Shown: positions 51,823-59,851 of the stretch, one piece after another
Numbering within the stretch: the stretch's first letter is position 1
Layout of the letters: each line of letters begins with the position of its first letter
Assembly: GCF_041320275.1 (NCBI RefSeq)
Contig: NZ_CP162023.1
Span: forward strand, 2,170,001 to 2,234,000
Length of the DNA: 64,000 nt
Direction: 5' to 3'
Source: Mumia sp. Pv4-285
GTDB taxonomy: Bacteria > Actinomycetota > Actinomycetes > Propionibacteriales > Nocardioidaceae
Made by a program: the position numbers and the translations under genes
Notes under the pieces: model-generated
What the model was told of the DNA's origin: nothing
The model's database searches: none
What the model saw: the letters and a program-made list of their open reading frames with translations, nothing else

Positions 51823-53267
51823 GACGAGGTCACCTCCTGAGGCTCGGGTTGACGCCATGAGGGTTTGCGGAACCTGTAGAACAGGAACGGCACGAGGAGC
51901 CCGAGACCGAGCGCGCCGCCGCCGACGATCAGGAAGTAGACGCCTGAGTTGCCGCTCGCGAACTGCGACGGCGGGATGAACCCGACGAGCAGCGCGGCCA
52001 GCGAGGCTGCGAAGCCGACGCCGCACATGCCGACCAGCATGGGTGCGCGGTAGCCGCGCGGGTGGTCGGGATGCTTGCGGCGCAGCTGGATCGCGGCCAC
52101 GAACATCAAGAGGTACATGATCAGGTAGACCTGGGTCGTGATCACCGAGAAGATCCAGTACGCACTGGAGACGTCCGGGATCAGCGCGTAGGCCAGCCCG
52201 ATCACTGTGGTTACCAGGCCCTGGACGACCAGGATGTTCTGCTGGACGCCGTTCTTGTTGAGGCGCTGCAGGAAGGGAGGCAGATAGCCTTCCTGTCGCG
52301 AGATCAGCAGCAGGCCCTTCGAGGGCCCGGCCAGCCACGTCAGCATTCCGCCCAGCGAGGCGGTGACCAGCATGATGCCGACGATCGGCGTCAACCACTG
52401 CCAGCCGAAGTTCGCAAAGACCGCGTCGAAGGCCTGCATGACGCCGGCAGTGAGCGACAGCTCCTCTGCGGGCACGATCCAGCTGATCGCCAGCGCAGGC
52501 AGGATGAAGATCGCCAGGACCAGTCCCATCGCCAGGAACATCGACTTCGGAAACTCCTTGCCCGGGTTCTTCAGTGAGGAGACGTGCACTGCGTTCATCT
52601 CCATGCCGGAGTAGGAGAGAAAGTTGTTGACGATGAGCACGAGGCTCGAGAGTCCGGCCCACACCGGGAAGATGTTCTCGGCGGTCATCGGCGCCGCGGA
52701 CGGGTTGCCCTGCCCGAGGAAGACCATGCCGAGAAGCACCAGGACGACGCCGGGGATCAGGGTTCCGATGATCAGGCCACCGCTGGCCAGTCCGGCCACG
52801 CCCTTCGTGCCACGCGAGGAGATCCAGACACCGGACCAGTACACGACGATGATGACCGCCGCGGTCCAGACTCCGCTGCTGGCCAGCTCCGGATTGAACA
52901 CGTACGCGAGGGTGCTCGCCACGAACCCGAGAAGACTCGGATAGTAGAAGATCGTCATCGCGAACTGGCACCACACGGCCAGGAAGCCCATCGGCTTCGA
53001 GATGCCCTCCGATACCCACTTGTAGATGCCGCCCTCCCACCCCGACGCCAGCTCGGCGGAGACCAGGGAGGTCGGCAGGAGGAACACGACGGCAGGGAGG
53101 AGGTACAAGAAGACGCAAGCCAGGCCGTAGACCGCCATCGTCGGCGCCGCGCGCAGGCTGGCGACCGAGCTGGTGGTCATCATCGCCAGGGCCACCCAGG
53201 AGATCCACGCGGTGGCCGGTACCTTGGCCCGTGCGGCTGCTCCCGCGGTCGCGTCCGCGGCGCTCAT
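51819..53267 (-). CDS. APC-superfamily amino-acid antiporter (GadC/glutamate:GABA-like)
   Basis: 482 aa, about 12 membrane segments. The ATG at 53267 is the only standard in-frame start before WISWVALAMMTTSSVASLRA. FLLPTSLVSAELASGWEGGI followed by YKWVSEGISKP is typical of the glutamate:GABA antiporter family, as are FLSYSGMEMNAVHVSSLKNP and LTWLAGPSKGLLLISRQEGY. A cytoplasmic tail ends RKPSWRQPEPQEVTSS. It exchanges an amino acid for a decarboxylation product or another amino acid; no decarboxylase is adjacent. First gene of the dipeptidase/ThrE operon. Confidence 0.88.
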   Translation of the reverse strand: MSAADATAGAAARAKVPATAWISWVALAMMTTSSVASLRAAPTMAVYGLACVFLYLLPAVVFLLPTSLVSAELASGWEGGIYKWVSEGISKPMGFLAVWCQFAMTIFYYPSLLGFVASTLAYVFNPELASSGVWTAAVIIVVYWSGVWISSRGTKGVAGLASGGLIIGTLIPGVVLVLLGMVFLGQGNPSAAPMTAENIFPVWAGLSSLVLIVNNFLSYSGMEMNAVHVSSLKNPGKEFPKSMFLAMGLVLAIFILPALAISWIVPAEELSLTAGVMQAFDAVFANFGWQWLTPIVGIMLVTASLGGMLTWLAGPSKGLLLISRQEGYLPPFLQRLNKNGVQQNILVVQGLVTTVIGLAYALIPDVSSAYWIFSVITTQVYLIMYLLMFVAAIQLRRKHPDHPRGYRAPMLVGMCGVGFAASLAALLVGFIPPSQFASGNSGVYFLIVGGGALGLGLLVPFLFYRFRKPSWRQPEPQEVTSS

Positions 53268-53337
53268 GTCGACCAGCCGATGTCGGTGTGCTGGATTCGA
53301 GACATAGGCACTCTCATCACCCCTTGGCAACGCAGCG

Positions 53338-53353
53338 AACGTGTTTTCACGTT
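53338..53353. promoter_or_regulatory. Dyad upstream of the antiporter operon
   Basis: AACGTG-TTTT-CACGTT is a perfect 6-bp inverted repeat 71 bp before the antiporter start. A second dyad, TCGAGGGT (53385-53392) with ACCCTCGA (53412-53419), lies further upstream toward the Cys-rich gene. No regulator gene is adjacent. Confidence 0.4.
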
Positions 53354-53449
53354 AGGGAGGATCTCCCCGGCGGTGGGTCATCCTTCGAGGGTGAGATTGC
53401 GATCGAGCACTACCCTCGATGACACGACTCCGGGGGACGAAGGGCGGCG

Positions 53450-53635
53450 GTGGTGTCCAAGAGGAAGGGCGACCGCAAACGCGGGAAGCCGGCCAAGAAG
53501 GCCAAGAGGCCGAAGGCGAAGTGCTGCGTCTCCGACTCCCGCTGCAAGCGGTGCCCGATCCGCATGATGAAGGACGGCACGCTGCCGCCGGGCTACACGG
53601 TCAAGCGGCGCAGGCTCGTGAAGGTGTCGGACTGA
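53450..53635 (+). CDS. Conserved Cys-rich basic miniprotein
   Basis: 61 aa (GTG at 53450; a second GTG at 53453 is equally possible). The N-terminus is Lys/Arg-rich (SKRKGDRKRGKPAKKAKRPK), then CCVSDSRCKRCP carries four Cys in a C-C-x5-C-x2-C pattern suited to metal binding, then GYTVKRRRLVK. Short proteins with this layout are common in actinobacteria; function unknown to me, nucleic-acid or ribosome binding is plausible from charge. Its last 35 bp overlap the convergent EamA gene. Confidence 0.75.
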   Translation: MVSKRKGDRKRGKPAKKAKRPKAKCCVSDSRCKRCPIRMMKDGTLPPGYTVKRRRLVKVSD

Positions 53636-54587
53636 GTGCGACGTCGTCGGCAGGAGAATCGACCGGCGGGGGTGCCGGCGTCGTCCGCGGCGGCCACTGG
53701 ACCGCGACGACAGCCGCGAGCACCAGCAGGCCGCCGAACCACTGGACTGCGCTGAGCATCTCGCCGAAGACCAGGGCGGCTGCCACGACGGTCACCACCG
53801 GCTCGAGGATGGACAGGATCGCCGCCATCGACGGGCCGACCCGCGCCATGCCGGCGAAGAAGAGCAGGATCCCGCCGACGGTGCTGATCAGGGCGATCGC
53901 CGCCAACCACAGCCAGCCGGACGGCTCGAACGTCAGGTCCGTGCCGCCCCGTACGGCCCCCAGGAGCACGAACGTCGCCGTCGCGCCGGTGCACACCAGC
54001 GCCGCCAGGGCGAGTGGCGGGACGTCTCCGGTGACGCGGTCCCCGACGAGGATGTATGCGGTGTACGTGACCCCGGCGCCCAGGCCCAGCAGCACGCCGA
54101 CCGCATCGAGCCGGCCGGACGCCGCACCGCCGAGCACGAGGCCGATGCCGACCAGGGCGACGACCAGCGCACCGATCCGCCGTCCGGGGGCCCGCTCACG
54201 GCCCAGCGCCACGGCCACCACCATCACGAGCACGGGATAGATGTAGAGAAGCAGCGCGACGAGCGCCGCGTCGATGCGGGTGAGCGCGGAGAAGTACAGG
54301 CTCGACTGGAGCGCGTACCCGAAGACGCCCATGCCCAGACCAATCAGCACCGCTCGCGCCGAGAGCCCCCGGAACGCCCCACGCGCGAGGGCGAGGAGAA
54401 CCAGGACGGCGCCGGCGAGCCCGAAGCGCACGAGGAGAACGGCGTCGACACCGACGCCCGACTCGTACGCGAGCTTTCCGAAGACGGCCATCGCCCCGAA
54501 GGCGGCGGCGGAGGTCATGCAGTAGAGGCGTCCCACGTCTCCATCGTCGCGCCGCGAACCATTCACGTCTATCACGGCTTCCTGCAC
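53601..54587 (-). CDS. EamA/DMT family transporter
   Basis: 328 aa, ten membrane segments in two EamA repeats: AAFGAMAVFGKLAYESGVGV opens the first, LGAGVTYTAYILVGDRVTG the second. SLYFSALTRIDAALVALLLY and FAGMARVGPSMAAILSILEP are the conserved repeat motifs. Drug/metabolite exporter superfamily; substrate unknown. The start is uncertain: GTG at 54587, 54575 or 54566. It diverges from the LysR gene at 54613, its likely regulator. The C-terminus is a Pro-rich tail that overlaps the Cys-rich gene. Confidence 0.88.
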   Translation of the reverse strand: MQEAVIDVNGSRRDDGDVGRLYCMTSAAAFGAMAVFGKLAYESGVGVDAVLLVRFGLAGAVLVLLALARGAFRGLSARAVLIGLGMGVFGYALQSSLYFSALTRIDAALVALLLYIYPVLVMVVAVALGRERAPGRRIGALVVALVGIGLVLGGAASGRLDAVGVLLGLGAGVTYTAYILVGDRVTGDVPPLALAALVCTGATATFVLLGAVRGGTDLTFEPSGWLWLAAIALISTVGGILLFFAGMARVGPSMAAILSILEPVVTVVAAALVFGEMLSAVQWFGGLLVLAAVVAVQWPPRTTPAPPPVDSPADDVALSPTPSRACAA

Positions 54588-54597
54588 AGAACCGTGA
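54572..54597. promoter_or_regulatory. Candidate LysR-binding dyad
   Basis: TCACGG (54572-54577) and CCGTGA (54592-54597) are separated by 14 bp in the overlapping start region of the divergent EamA and LysR genes. Confidence 0.35.
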
Positions 54598-54612
54598 AGC
54601 TATGCTGAACGG

Positions 54613-55581
54613 ATGCTCGATCTCCATCGCCTGCGACTCCTGCGCGAGGTGCACAGCCGCCGCACCGTGCACGCCGCCGCAGAGGCCCTCGGATACACGC
54701 CGAGCGCCGTCTCGCAGCAGCTCGCCGTCCTCGAGCGGGAGGCGGGCACGCCGCTGCTCGAGCGGATCGGCCGCAACGTGCGGCTGACCGAGGCGGGCCA
54801 GGTGCTCGTGACGCACGCGACCCGTCTACTCGACGGCATGGAGGCGGCCGAGGCGGAGGTGGCGACGGTCGCTGCGGGTCGCGCGGCCGGTGTGGTCCGT
54901 GTCGCGTCGTTCCAGTCCGCGTTCTTGAGCATCGTCGCGCCAGCTGTGCGTACGCTCGCAGACACTCACCCCGACGTGCGCGTCGAGGCCGTCGAGGCCG
55001 AGGTCGAGCAAGCGGCGCCTGCGCTACGGCTTCACCAGCTCGACGTCGTGGTGGGGGACGAGTACGAGGGACAGCCACGAGCCGTCCATGCCGATCTGCA
55101 GCGCGAGGACCTCCTGCGGGAGCACATCCGCCTGGTCCTGCCAGAGAGCCATCCTGCGGCGCACCTCGAGAAGGTGCCGGTCGCGCAGCTGGCCGACATC
55201 GCATGGGCGGCCTGCCAGCCCGGCACCGGGCACCGCGAGATGCAGGTGCGGGTCTGCCGGGACCTCGGCGGGTTCGAGCCCGACGTGCGCTACAGCTCGG
55301 ACGACTTCCTGATCCTGCTGGAGCTCGTCCAGACGGTGGGTGCAGCGGCACTCCTGCCTGACCTCGTGCTGAGTCGAGGCGCGCCTGGGGTCGCCGTTCG
55401 CCTGCCTGCCGAAGGAACCGTCGGAAGGACGGTGTTCATGCTCACCCGACAGAGCCGTACGCCAGCGGTGGCGGCCGTCGCGGGGGCGATCCGCGAAGCC
55501 GCCGGGGTCAGCCTCCAGCCTGGTCGGAGTCCTTCATCGCACCCCAACCGTGCCAGCGGTCGACCTCGATCCAGGCGCTGA
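54613..55581 (+). CDS. LysR family transcriptional regulator
   Basis: 322 aa. N-terminal winged helix (about 1-60): LLREVHSRRTVHAAAEALGY, then SAVSQQLAVLEREAGTPLLE and LTEAGQVLVTHATRLL. The substrate-binding domain follows from about 93 (VVRVASFQSAFLSIVAPAVR). It is divergently placed to the EamA transporter gene with a 25-bp gap. A Ser/Arg/Pro-rich tail of about 20 residues overlaps the 3' end of the convergent PPOX gene by 74 bp. Confidence 0.93.
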   Translation: MLDLHRLRLLREVHSRRTVHAAAEALGYTPSAVSQQLAVLEREAGTPLLERIGRNVRLTEAGQVLVTHATRLLDGMEAAEAEVATVAAGRAAGVVRVASFQSAFLSIVAPAVRTLADTHPDVRVEAVEAEVEQAAPALRLHQLDVVVGDEYEGQPRAVHADLQREDLLREHIRLVLPESHPAAHLEKVPVAQLADIAWAACQPGTGHREMQVRVCRDLGGFEPDVRYSSDDFLILLELVQTVGAAALLPDLVLSRGAPGVAVRLPAEGTVGRTVFMLTRQSRTPAVAAVAGAIREAAGVSLQPGRSPSSHPNRASGRPRSRR

Positions 55582-55930
55582 CCCGCGCTCGGTCGCGTAC
55601 GGGGTAGGCCTGACCGCCGTAGTGGGTCGACAGCCGGTCGATGTCGGTCAGTCCCTCGTCGTCGTACATCTCGACGACCCGGCCCATGAGGGTGACGTGG
55701 GTGATCCAGCCGTCCTCGGCCAGGACGGTGAGGCTGACCCGAGGATCGCGGCGGAGGTGCTTCAGACGGGCACGGCCCTCGTCCATGTTGACGAGGACGC
55801 GGCCGTCCTCCCACAGGTACCAGGTGGCCGTCGTCACCGGTGACCCGTCCTGCCGCACGGTGGCGATGACAGCAGGGTTCGGTCGACGGAGCAGGGCGAC
55901 GGCATCGTCGGGCAGCGGCGGTCTCGACAC
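55508..55930 (-). CDS. PPOX-class flavin/F420-dependent oxidoreductase
   Basis: 140 aa split-barrel protein. The GTG at 55930 follows GGAGA. PNPAVIATVRQDGSPVTTAT near residue 18, then WYLWEDGRVLVNMDEGRARLK and DPRVSLTVLAEDGW are characteristic of the pyridoxamine-phosphate-oxidase-like fold as found in actinobacterial F420/FMN enzymes. Substrate unknown. Its tail-to-tail overlap with the LysR gene is 74 bp. Confidence 0.9.
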   Translation of the reverse strand: MSRPPLPDDAVALLRRPNPAVIATVRQDGSPVTTATWYLWEDGRVLVNMDEGRARLKHLRRDPRVSLTVLAEDGWITHVTLMGRVVEMYDDEGLTDIDRLSTHYGGQAYPVRDRARVSAWIEVDRWHGWGAMKDSDQAGG

Positions 55931-55983
55931 GAGGTCTCCTTCGAGGTCGGAGGCGTACCCCGCCACGCTAGTGGCGCGCCGCC

Positions 55984-56643
55984 CTACTCGACCAGGGGGA
56001 TCGGCTGCTCGACCGGCGAGGTCTCGAGCTGCGGCGCAGCGGTGCGCAGCCTTCCGCGACGCCACGCGGCGTGGATGGCAACCGCCGCGACGACGCAGCC
56101 GAGCAGTCCGAGCGTGAGGTCGCCGAGCGTGTCCGTGTACGCGCTGTGGCGCTCCGCGGACCTGCTGATGAAGGCGAAGTACTCGGCGAGCTCCCAGCCG
56201 ATCGCGGCAGTCGCACCGAACGCCAGCGCCCGCTCGATGGTCGCGCCGAAGCTTGCGCTGCGCGGGAGCGTCAGCAGGATCGCCGCCGCCGCGAGCATGC
56301 CGGTGTTCATGAAGTGCATCCAGTCGTCGAACCAGACGACCTGGTCGTACAGGTCGATCCTGTTGCCGAGGATGTCCGTGAAGCACGTGATGGTGATGAG
56401 GAGGTCGGCCAGCCAGGGGAACGACGCCCGCTCGCGCCACCACACGTGCCAGACGACCGGGACGGTGAACGCGAGAGCCGGGTACGCGATCGCGCGCGCG
56501 ACGGCGCCCTTCTCCTCGAGGTTGCCGAGCTCCGGGAAGGCCAGCGCGGTGCCGAGCATCAGGACGAGCAGAACCTTGGCTGCGATGTCGAGACGCCGCA
56601 CGAGCACAGGGACGGGGTGCCGGACCTCGGCGACGTCTGTCAT
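55984..56643 (-). CDS. Polytopic membrane protein of unknown function
   Basis: 219 aa (ATG 56643; GTG 56649 possible). About six hydrophobic segments: LLVLMLGTALAF, AIAYPALAFTVPVVWHVWW, FPWLADLLITITCFTDILGN, HFMNTGMLAAAAILLTLP, ALAFGATAAIGWELAEYFAF and LGDLTLGLLGCVVAAVAIHA. Conserved-looking polar motifs in membranes are DWMHFMNT, GWELAEY and YTDTLGDL, similar to YjdF/DUF2238-type proteins. Function unknown. Confidence 0.78.
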   Translation of the reverse strand: MTDVAEVRHPVPVLVRRLDIAAKVLLVLMLGTALAFPELGNLEEKGAVARAIAYPALAFTVPVVWHVWWRERASFPWLADLLITITCFTDILGNRIDLYDQVVWFDDWMHFMNTGMLAAAAILLTLPRSASFGATIERALAFGATAAIGWELAEYFAFISRSAERHSAYTDTLGDLTLGLLGCVVAAVAIHAAWRRGRLRTAAPQLETSPVEQPIPLVE

Positions 56644-56815
56644 GCGCACACGCTAACGGAGCGGTCCGGTGTTGTCGTCGGCCAGGGCGCGGACCGACCG
56701 CGGCAGGGGCGCCGCTCCAGCTGATGAATTCGCCCCCGTGGCACCGGCCACCGCCTCTACGATGCGGGAGAGCCCGCGCATCGTCGCGGGGCCGCCTGCT
56801 CGTGATGAGGTGTCG

Positions 56816-58471
56816 ATGGCCAAGCCCACGATCGTGACCGTCGACGACGACGAGAGCGTGTCGCACGCGATCGCCCGCGACCTGCGCGACCGCTACGGCG
56901 ACGACTACCGGGTGGTCAGAGCAACCTCCGGGGCCGACGGCCTCGAGGTGCTCCGCCGTCTCGCGCTGCGCGGTCAGCCGGTCGCGCTCGTGGCAGCCGA
57001 CGAGCGCATGCCGGGCATGACGGGAACCCAGATGCTCGCGCAGGTCCGCGACCTCGCGCCCACCGCCAAGCTGCTGCTCCTGACGGCGTACGCGGACATG
57101 GAGGTCGCGATCGCCGGGATCAACGAGATCGGGCTCGACCAGTTCCTGATGAAGCCGTGGGATCCGCCGGCGGACCGGCTCTATCCCGCGGTCGACGACC
57201 TGCTCGACGACTGGTCGCGCGCGAACCCCGACCACAGCGACGTCCGTGTGATCGGCCACCGCTGGTCCGACCGGACGCACGACCTCAAGACCTTCCTGGC
57301 GCGCAACCACATCGCGTACCAGTGGTACGACGTCGAGCTGGACGCCGACGCCGAGCGGCTGCTCGGTCTCGCGGGCGCCACGGCCGACGACACGCCGGTC
57401 GTGCTCACGCCGTCCGGCGACACGTTGCGCGCGCCGACCACGCTCGACGTCGCCACCGCCCTCGGGCTGCGGACGCAGGCGGAGCAGCCGCTCTACGACC
57501 TCGCGATCGTCGGCGCCGGACCCGCCGGCCTGGCCGCAGCGGTCTACGCGGCGTCGGAAGGGTTGAGCACCGTCGTCGTCGAGCGCGAGGCGCCCGGGGG
57601 ACAGGCCGGCCAGAGTGCGGCGATCGAGAACTACCTCGGATTTCCTCGTGGGCTCACGGGCGCCGACCTCGCTCAGCGGGCTCTCGCCCAGGCGCAGCGG
57701 TTCGGAGCGGAGATGGTCCTGGCCCGCGACGTCGTCGGGCTCGAGAGCCGCGGACCCGTGCGCATGCTGTCGCTCGAGGGAGGTACGTGCATCGAGGCGC
57801 GCGCCGTGGTGGTCGCGACCGGGATGTCGTACCGGCTGCTGCCCGCGGCTGGTGTCGAGGAGATGACCGGCCGCGGCCTCTACTACGGCGTCGGCGCTGG
57901 AGAGGCCTCGCAGTGCGAGGGCGACGTCGTCCACGTCGTCGGTGCGGCCAACTCCGCGGGGCAGGCCGTGCTGAACCTCGCCCAGTATGCGAAGCGGGTC
58001 GTCGTGCTGGCCCGCGGGACGTCTCTCGACGACTCGATGTCGCGCTACCTCGTCGAGAGGATCGAGGCGGCGGAGAACATCGAGGTCCGTTACGCGACCG
58101 AGGTCGCCGCGGTTTCGGGGGACGGCCACGTCGAGTCGGTCGTGCTCACCGAGCGCGGCACCGGGAGGCAGGAGACGGTCGCGACCGACTGGCTCTTCGT
58201 GTTCATCGGAGCGACACCGCACACCGCGTGGCTGGGGGACGACGTCGTGCGCGACGACGACGGGTACGTCGTCACCGGGCGGTCGCTCCGGCACTCCGAC
58301 GGGGCCAGCTCGTGGCCTCTCGCGCGGACGCCGTTCGCACTCGAGACGAGCATCCCCGGCGTCTTCGCGGCGGGCGACCTGCGCAACGAGTCGATGAAGC
58401 GCGTCGCGTCGGCCGTAGGAGAGGGAGCGATGGCCGTCGCACTCGTCCACCGCTACCTGGCGGCGACGTGA
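56816..58471 (+). CDS. Response regulator fused to thioredoxin-reductase-like FAD oxidoreductase
   Basis: 551 aa. Residues 1-130 are a receiver domain: acidic pocket VDDDES (9-14), phosphoacceptor Asp62 in ADERMPGMTG, LLLLTAYAD and Lys in FLMKPWD. Residues about 145-215 form a thioredoxin-like linker (DVRVIGHRWSDRTHDLKTFL). From 228 a pyridine-nucleotide/FAD domain has DLAIVGAGPAGLAAAVYAAS, GGQAGQSAAIENYLGFP, VVGAANSAGQAVLNLAQYAK and PGVFAAGDLRNESMKRVAS. The CxxC of true thioredoxin reductases is absent: only one Cys (about 367, EASQCEGD) remains. It overlaps the following histidine kinase gene by four bases, so the two are a signalling pair. ATG 56816; GTG 56810 possible. Confidence 0.9.
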   Translation: MAKPTIVTVDDDESVSHAIARDLRDRYGDDYRVVRATSGADGLEVLRRLALRGQPVALVAADERMPGMTGTQMLAQVRDLAPTAKLLLLTAYADMEVAIAGINEIGLDQFLMKPWDPPADRLYPAVDDLLDDWSRANPDHSDVRVIGHRWSDRTHDLKTFLARNHIAYQWYDVELDADAERLLGLAGATADDTPVVLTPSGDTLRAPTTLDVATALGLRTQAEQPLYDLAIVGAGPAGLAAAVYAASEGLSTVVVEREAPGGQAGQSAAIENYLGFPRGLTGADLAQRALAQAQRFGAEMVLARDVVGLESRGPVRMLSLEGGTCIEARAVVVATGMSYRLLPAAGVEEMTGRGLYYGVGAGEASQCEGDVVHVVGAANSAGQAVLNLAQYAKRVVVLARGTSLDDSMSRYLVERIEAAENIEVRYATEVAAVSGDGHVESVVLTERGTGRQETVATDWLFVFIGATPHTAWLGDDVVRDDDGYVVTGRSLRHSDGASSWPLARTPFALETSIPGVFAAGDLRNESMKRVASAVGEGAMAVALVHRYLAAT

Positions 58472-59850
58472 TCACGGTCGACGAGCTCCGTCCGCTGTCG
58501 CTCTTCGACGGGGTCGGGGACGACCAGCTCGCGGAGCTCGTCGCGCACGGCACGGAGATCGCGATCGAGCCTGGGGCGGAGCTCTTCCACGAGGGCGGCG
58601 ACGCCGACGCCTGGTGGCTCCTGCTCGATGGTGCGGTCGACCTCGTCCGCAACGTCGGCGGGGAGGACACCGTCGTACGCCGGATGGATCTGCCGGGGCA
58701 GTGGGCCGGCGGGTTCCGCGCGTGGGACGACGGCGGCCGCTACCTCGCGACCGGTCGTGGTGCCCGACCCGGCCGGATGCTCCAGGTGCAGGCACCGGCG
58801 CTGCGCGAGCTGTCGCTCACCTGGTTCCCGTTCGCGGTCCACCTCATCGAGGGCCTCTACAGCACGGCCCGCAGCATCGAGTCCACCGCCCGACACCGGG
58901 AGTCGCTGGTCACCCTGGGGACGCTCGCGGCGGGCCTCGCGCACGAGATCAACAACCCGGCAGCCGCGGCGGTCCGCGCCGTGGAGTCCTTGGACACGGC
59001 CGCGGCGAACGTGCTCACCGCGGTTCAGGGGCTTGCCGCGGCACAGGTGTCCGCGGAGGACGTCGCCACGTTCGACCGGCACTGGCGGGAGCTGGAGCCG
59101 AGCGCCGTGGGGGTCGACCCGCTGGACCGGGCCGACCTGGAGGAACGCCTGACGGACTGGTTGGAGGACCATCGGATCGAACGCGCGTGGCGTCTTGCGG
59201 CCACGCTCGCCGCCGCCGGCGCCGACGTCTCGTGGTGCGACGAGGTCGCCGACGCGGTCGCGCCTGCGTCCCTCGGCCCTGGCATCGCCTGGATGGCGTC
59301 GACCGCGGAGACCGCGCAGCTGCTCGACGAGGTGAAGGTCGCCACGAACCGCGTGTCCGCGCTCGTCACGGCGGTCCGGTCGTACTCTCAGGTGAACCGC
59401 GGCGAGCACCAGCAGGTCGACGTCACCGAGGGCATCGAGAGCAGCCTCCTGGTGCTCGGGCACAAGCTTCGCGGCGGGATCGTCGTGACGCGGGACTTCG
59501 CCGACGGCCTTCCGTCCATCGACGCGAACGCCGGCGAGCTCAACCAGGTGTGGACCAACCTCGTCGACAACGCCGTCGACGCGATGGACGGGCGTGGCAC
59601 CCTGCGGATCAGCACCCGCGAGGTCGAGGACGGCATCGAAGTGACGTTCGCCGACTCCGGCCCCGCGGTCGCGGACGCGGTGCTCGCCCGCGCGTTCGAC
59701 GCGTTCTACACGACCAAGGACGTCGGCAAGGGCACCGGGCTCGGTCTCGACATCGCGCGCCGGGTCGTGGCGGAGCGCCACCGCGGCGCGATCGCCCTCG
59801 CCCGTGAAGGTGAGGAGACCGTGGCGCGCGTACGGCTGCCGCTCGGGTGA
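58468..59850 (+). CDS. Histidine kinase with N-terminal cyclic-nucleotide-binding domain
   Basis: 460 aa, soluble. Residues about 1-125 are a cNMP-binding-like barrel (LFDGVGDDQLAELVAHGTEI, GAELFHEGGDADAWWLLLDG). The phosphoacceptor box is LAAGLAHEINNPAAAAVRAV with His159. The HATPase_c part has NQVWTNLVDNAVDAMDGRG (N box), VTFADSGPAV (G1) and GKGTGLGLDIARRVV (G2). GTG at 58468 overlaps the response-regulator fusion. The last two codons nearly touch the convergent leuC stop (one base between). Confidence 0.92.
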   Translation: MITVDELRPLSLFDGVGDDQLAELVAHGTEIAIEPGAELFHEGGDADAWWLLLDGAVDLVRNVGGEDTVVRRMDLPGQWAGGFRAWDDGGRYLATGRGARPGRMLQVQAPALRELSLTWFPFAVHLIEGLYSTARSIESTARHRESLVTLGTLAAGLAHEINNPAAAAVRAVESLDTAAANVLTAVQGLAAAQVSAEDVATFDRHWRELEPSAVGVDPLDRADLEERLTDWLEDHRIERAWRLAATLAAAGADVSWCDEVADAVAPASLGPGIAWMASTAETAQLLDEVKVATNRVSALVTAVRSYSQVNRGEHQQVDVTEGIESSLLVLGHKLRGGIVVTRDFADGLPSIDANAGELNQVWTNLVDNAVDAMDGRGTLRISTREVEDGIEVTFADSGPAVADAVLARAFDAFYTTKDVGKGTGLGLDIARRVVAERHRGAIALAREGEETVARVRLPLG

Positions 59851-59851
59851 G

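Noticed and set aside
55931-58450. A 980-codon minus-strand frame across the response-regulator fusion
   Set aside because: Only its last 140 codons (the PPOX gene) are real; the rest is antisense to a clear gene.
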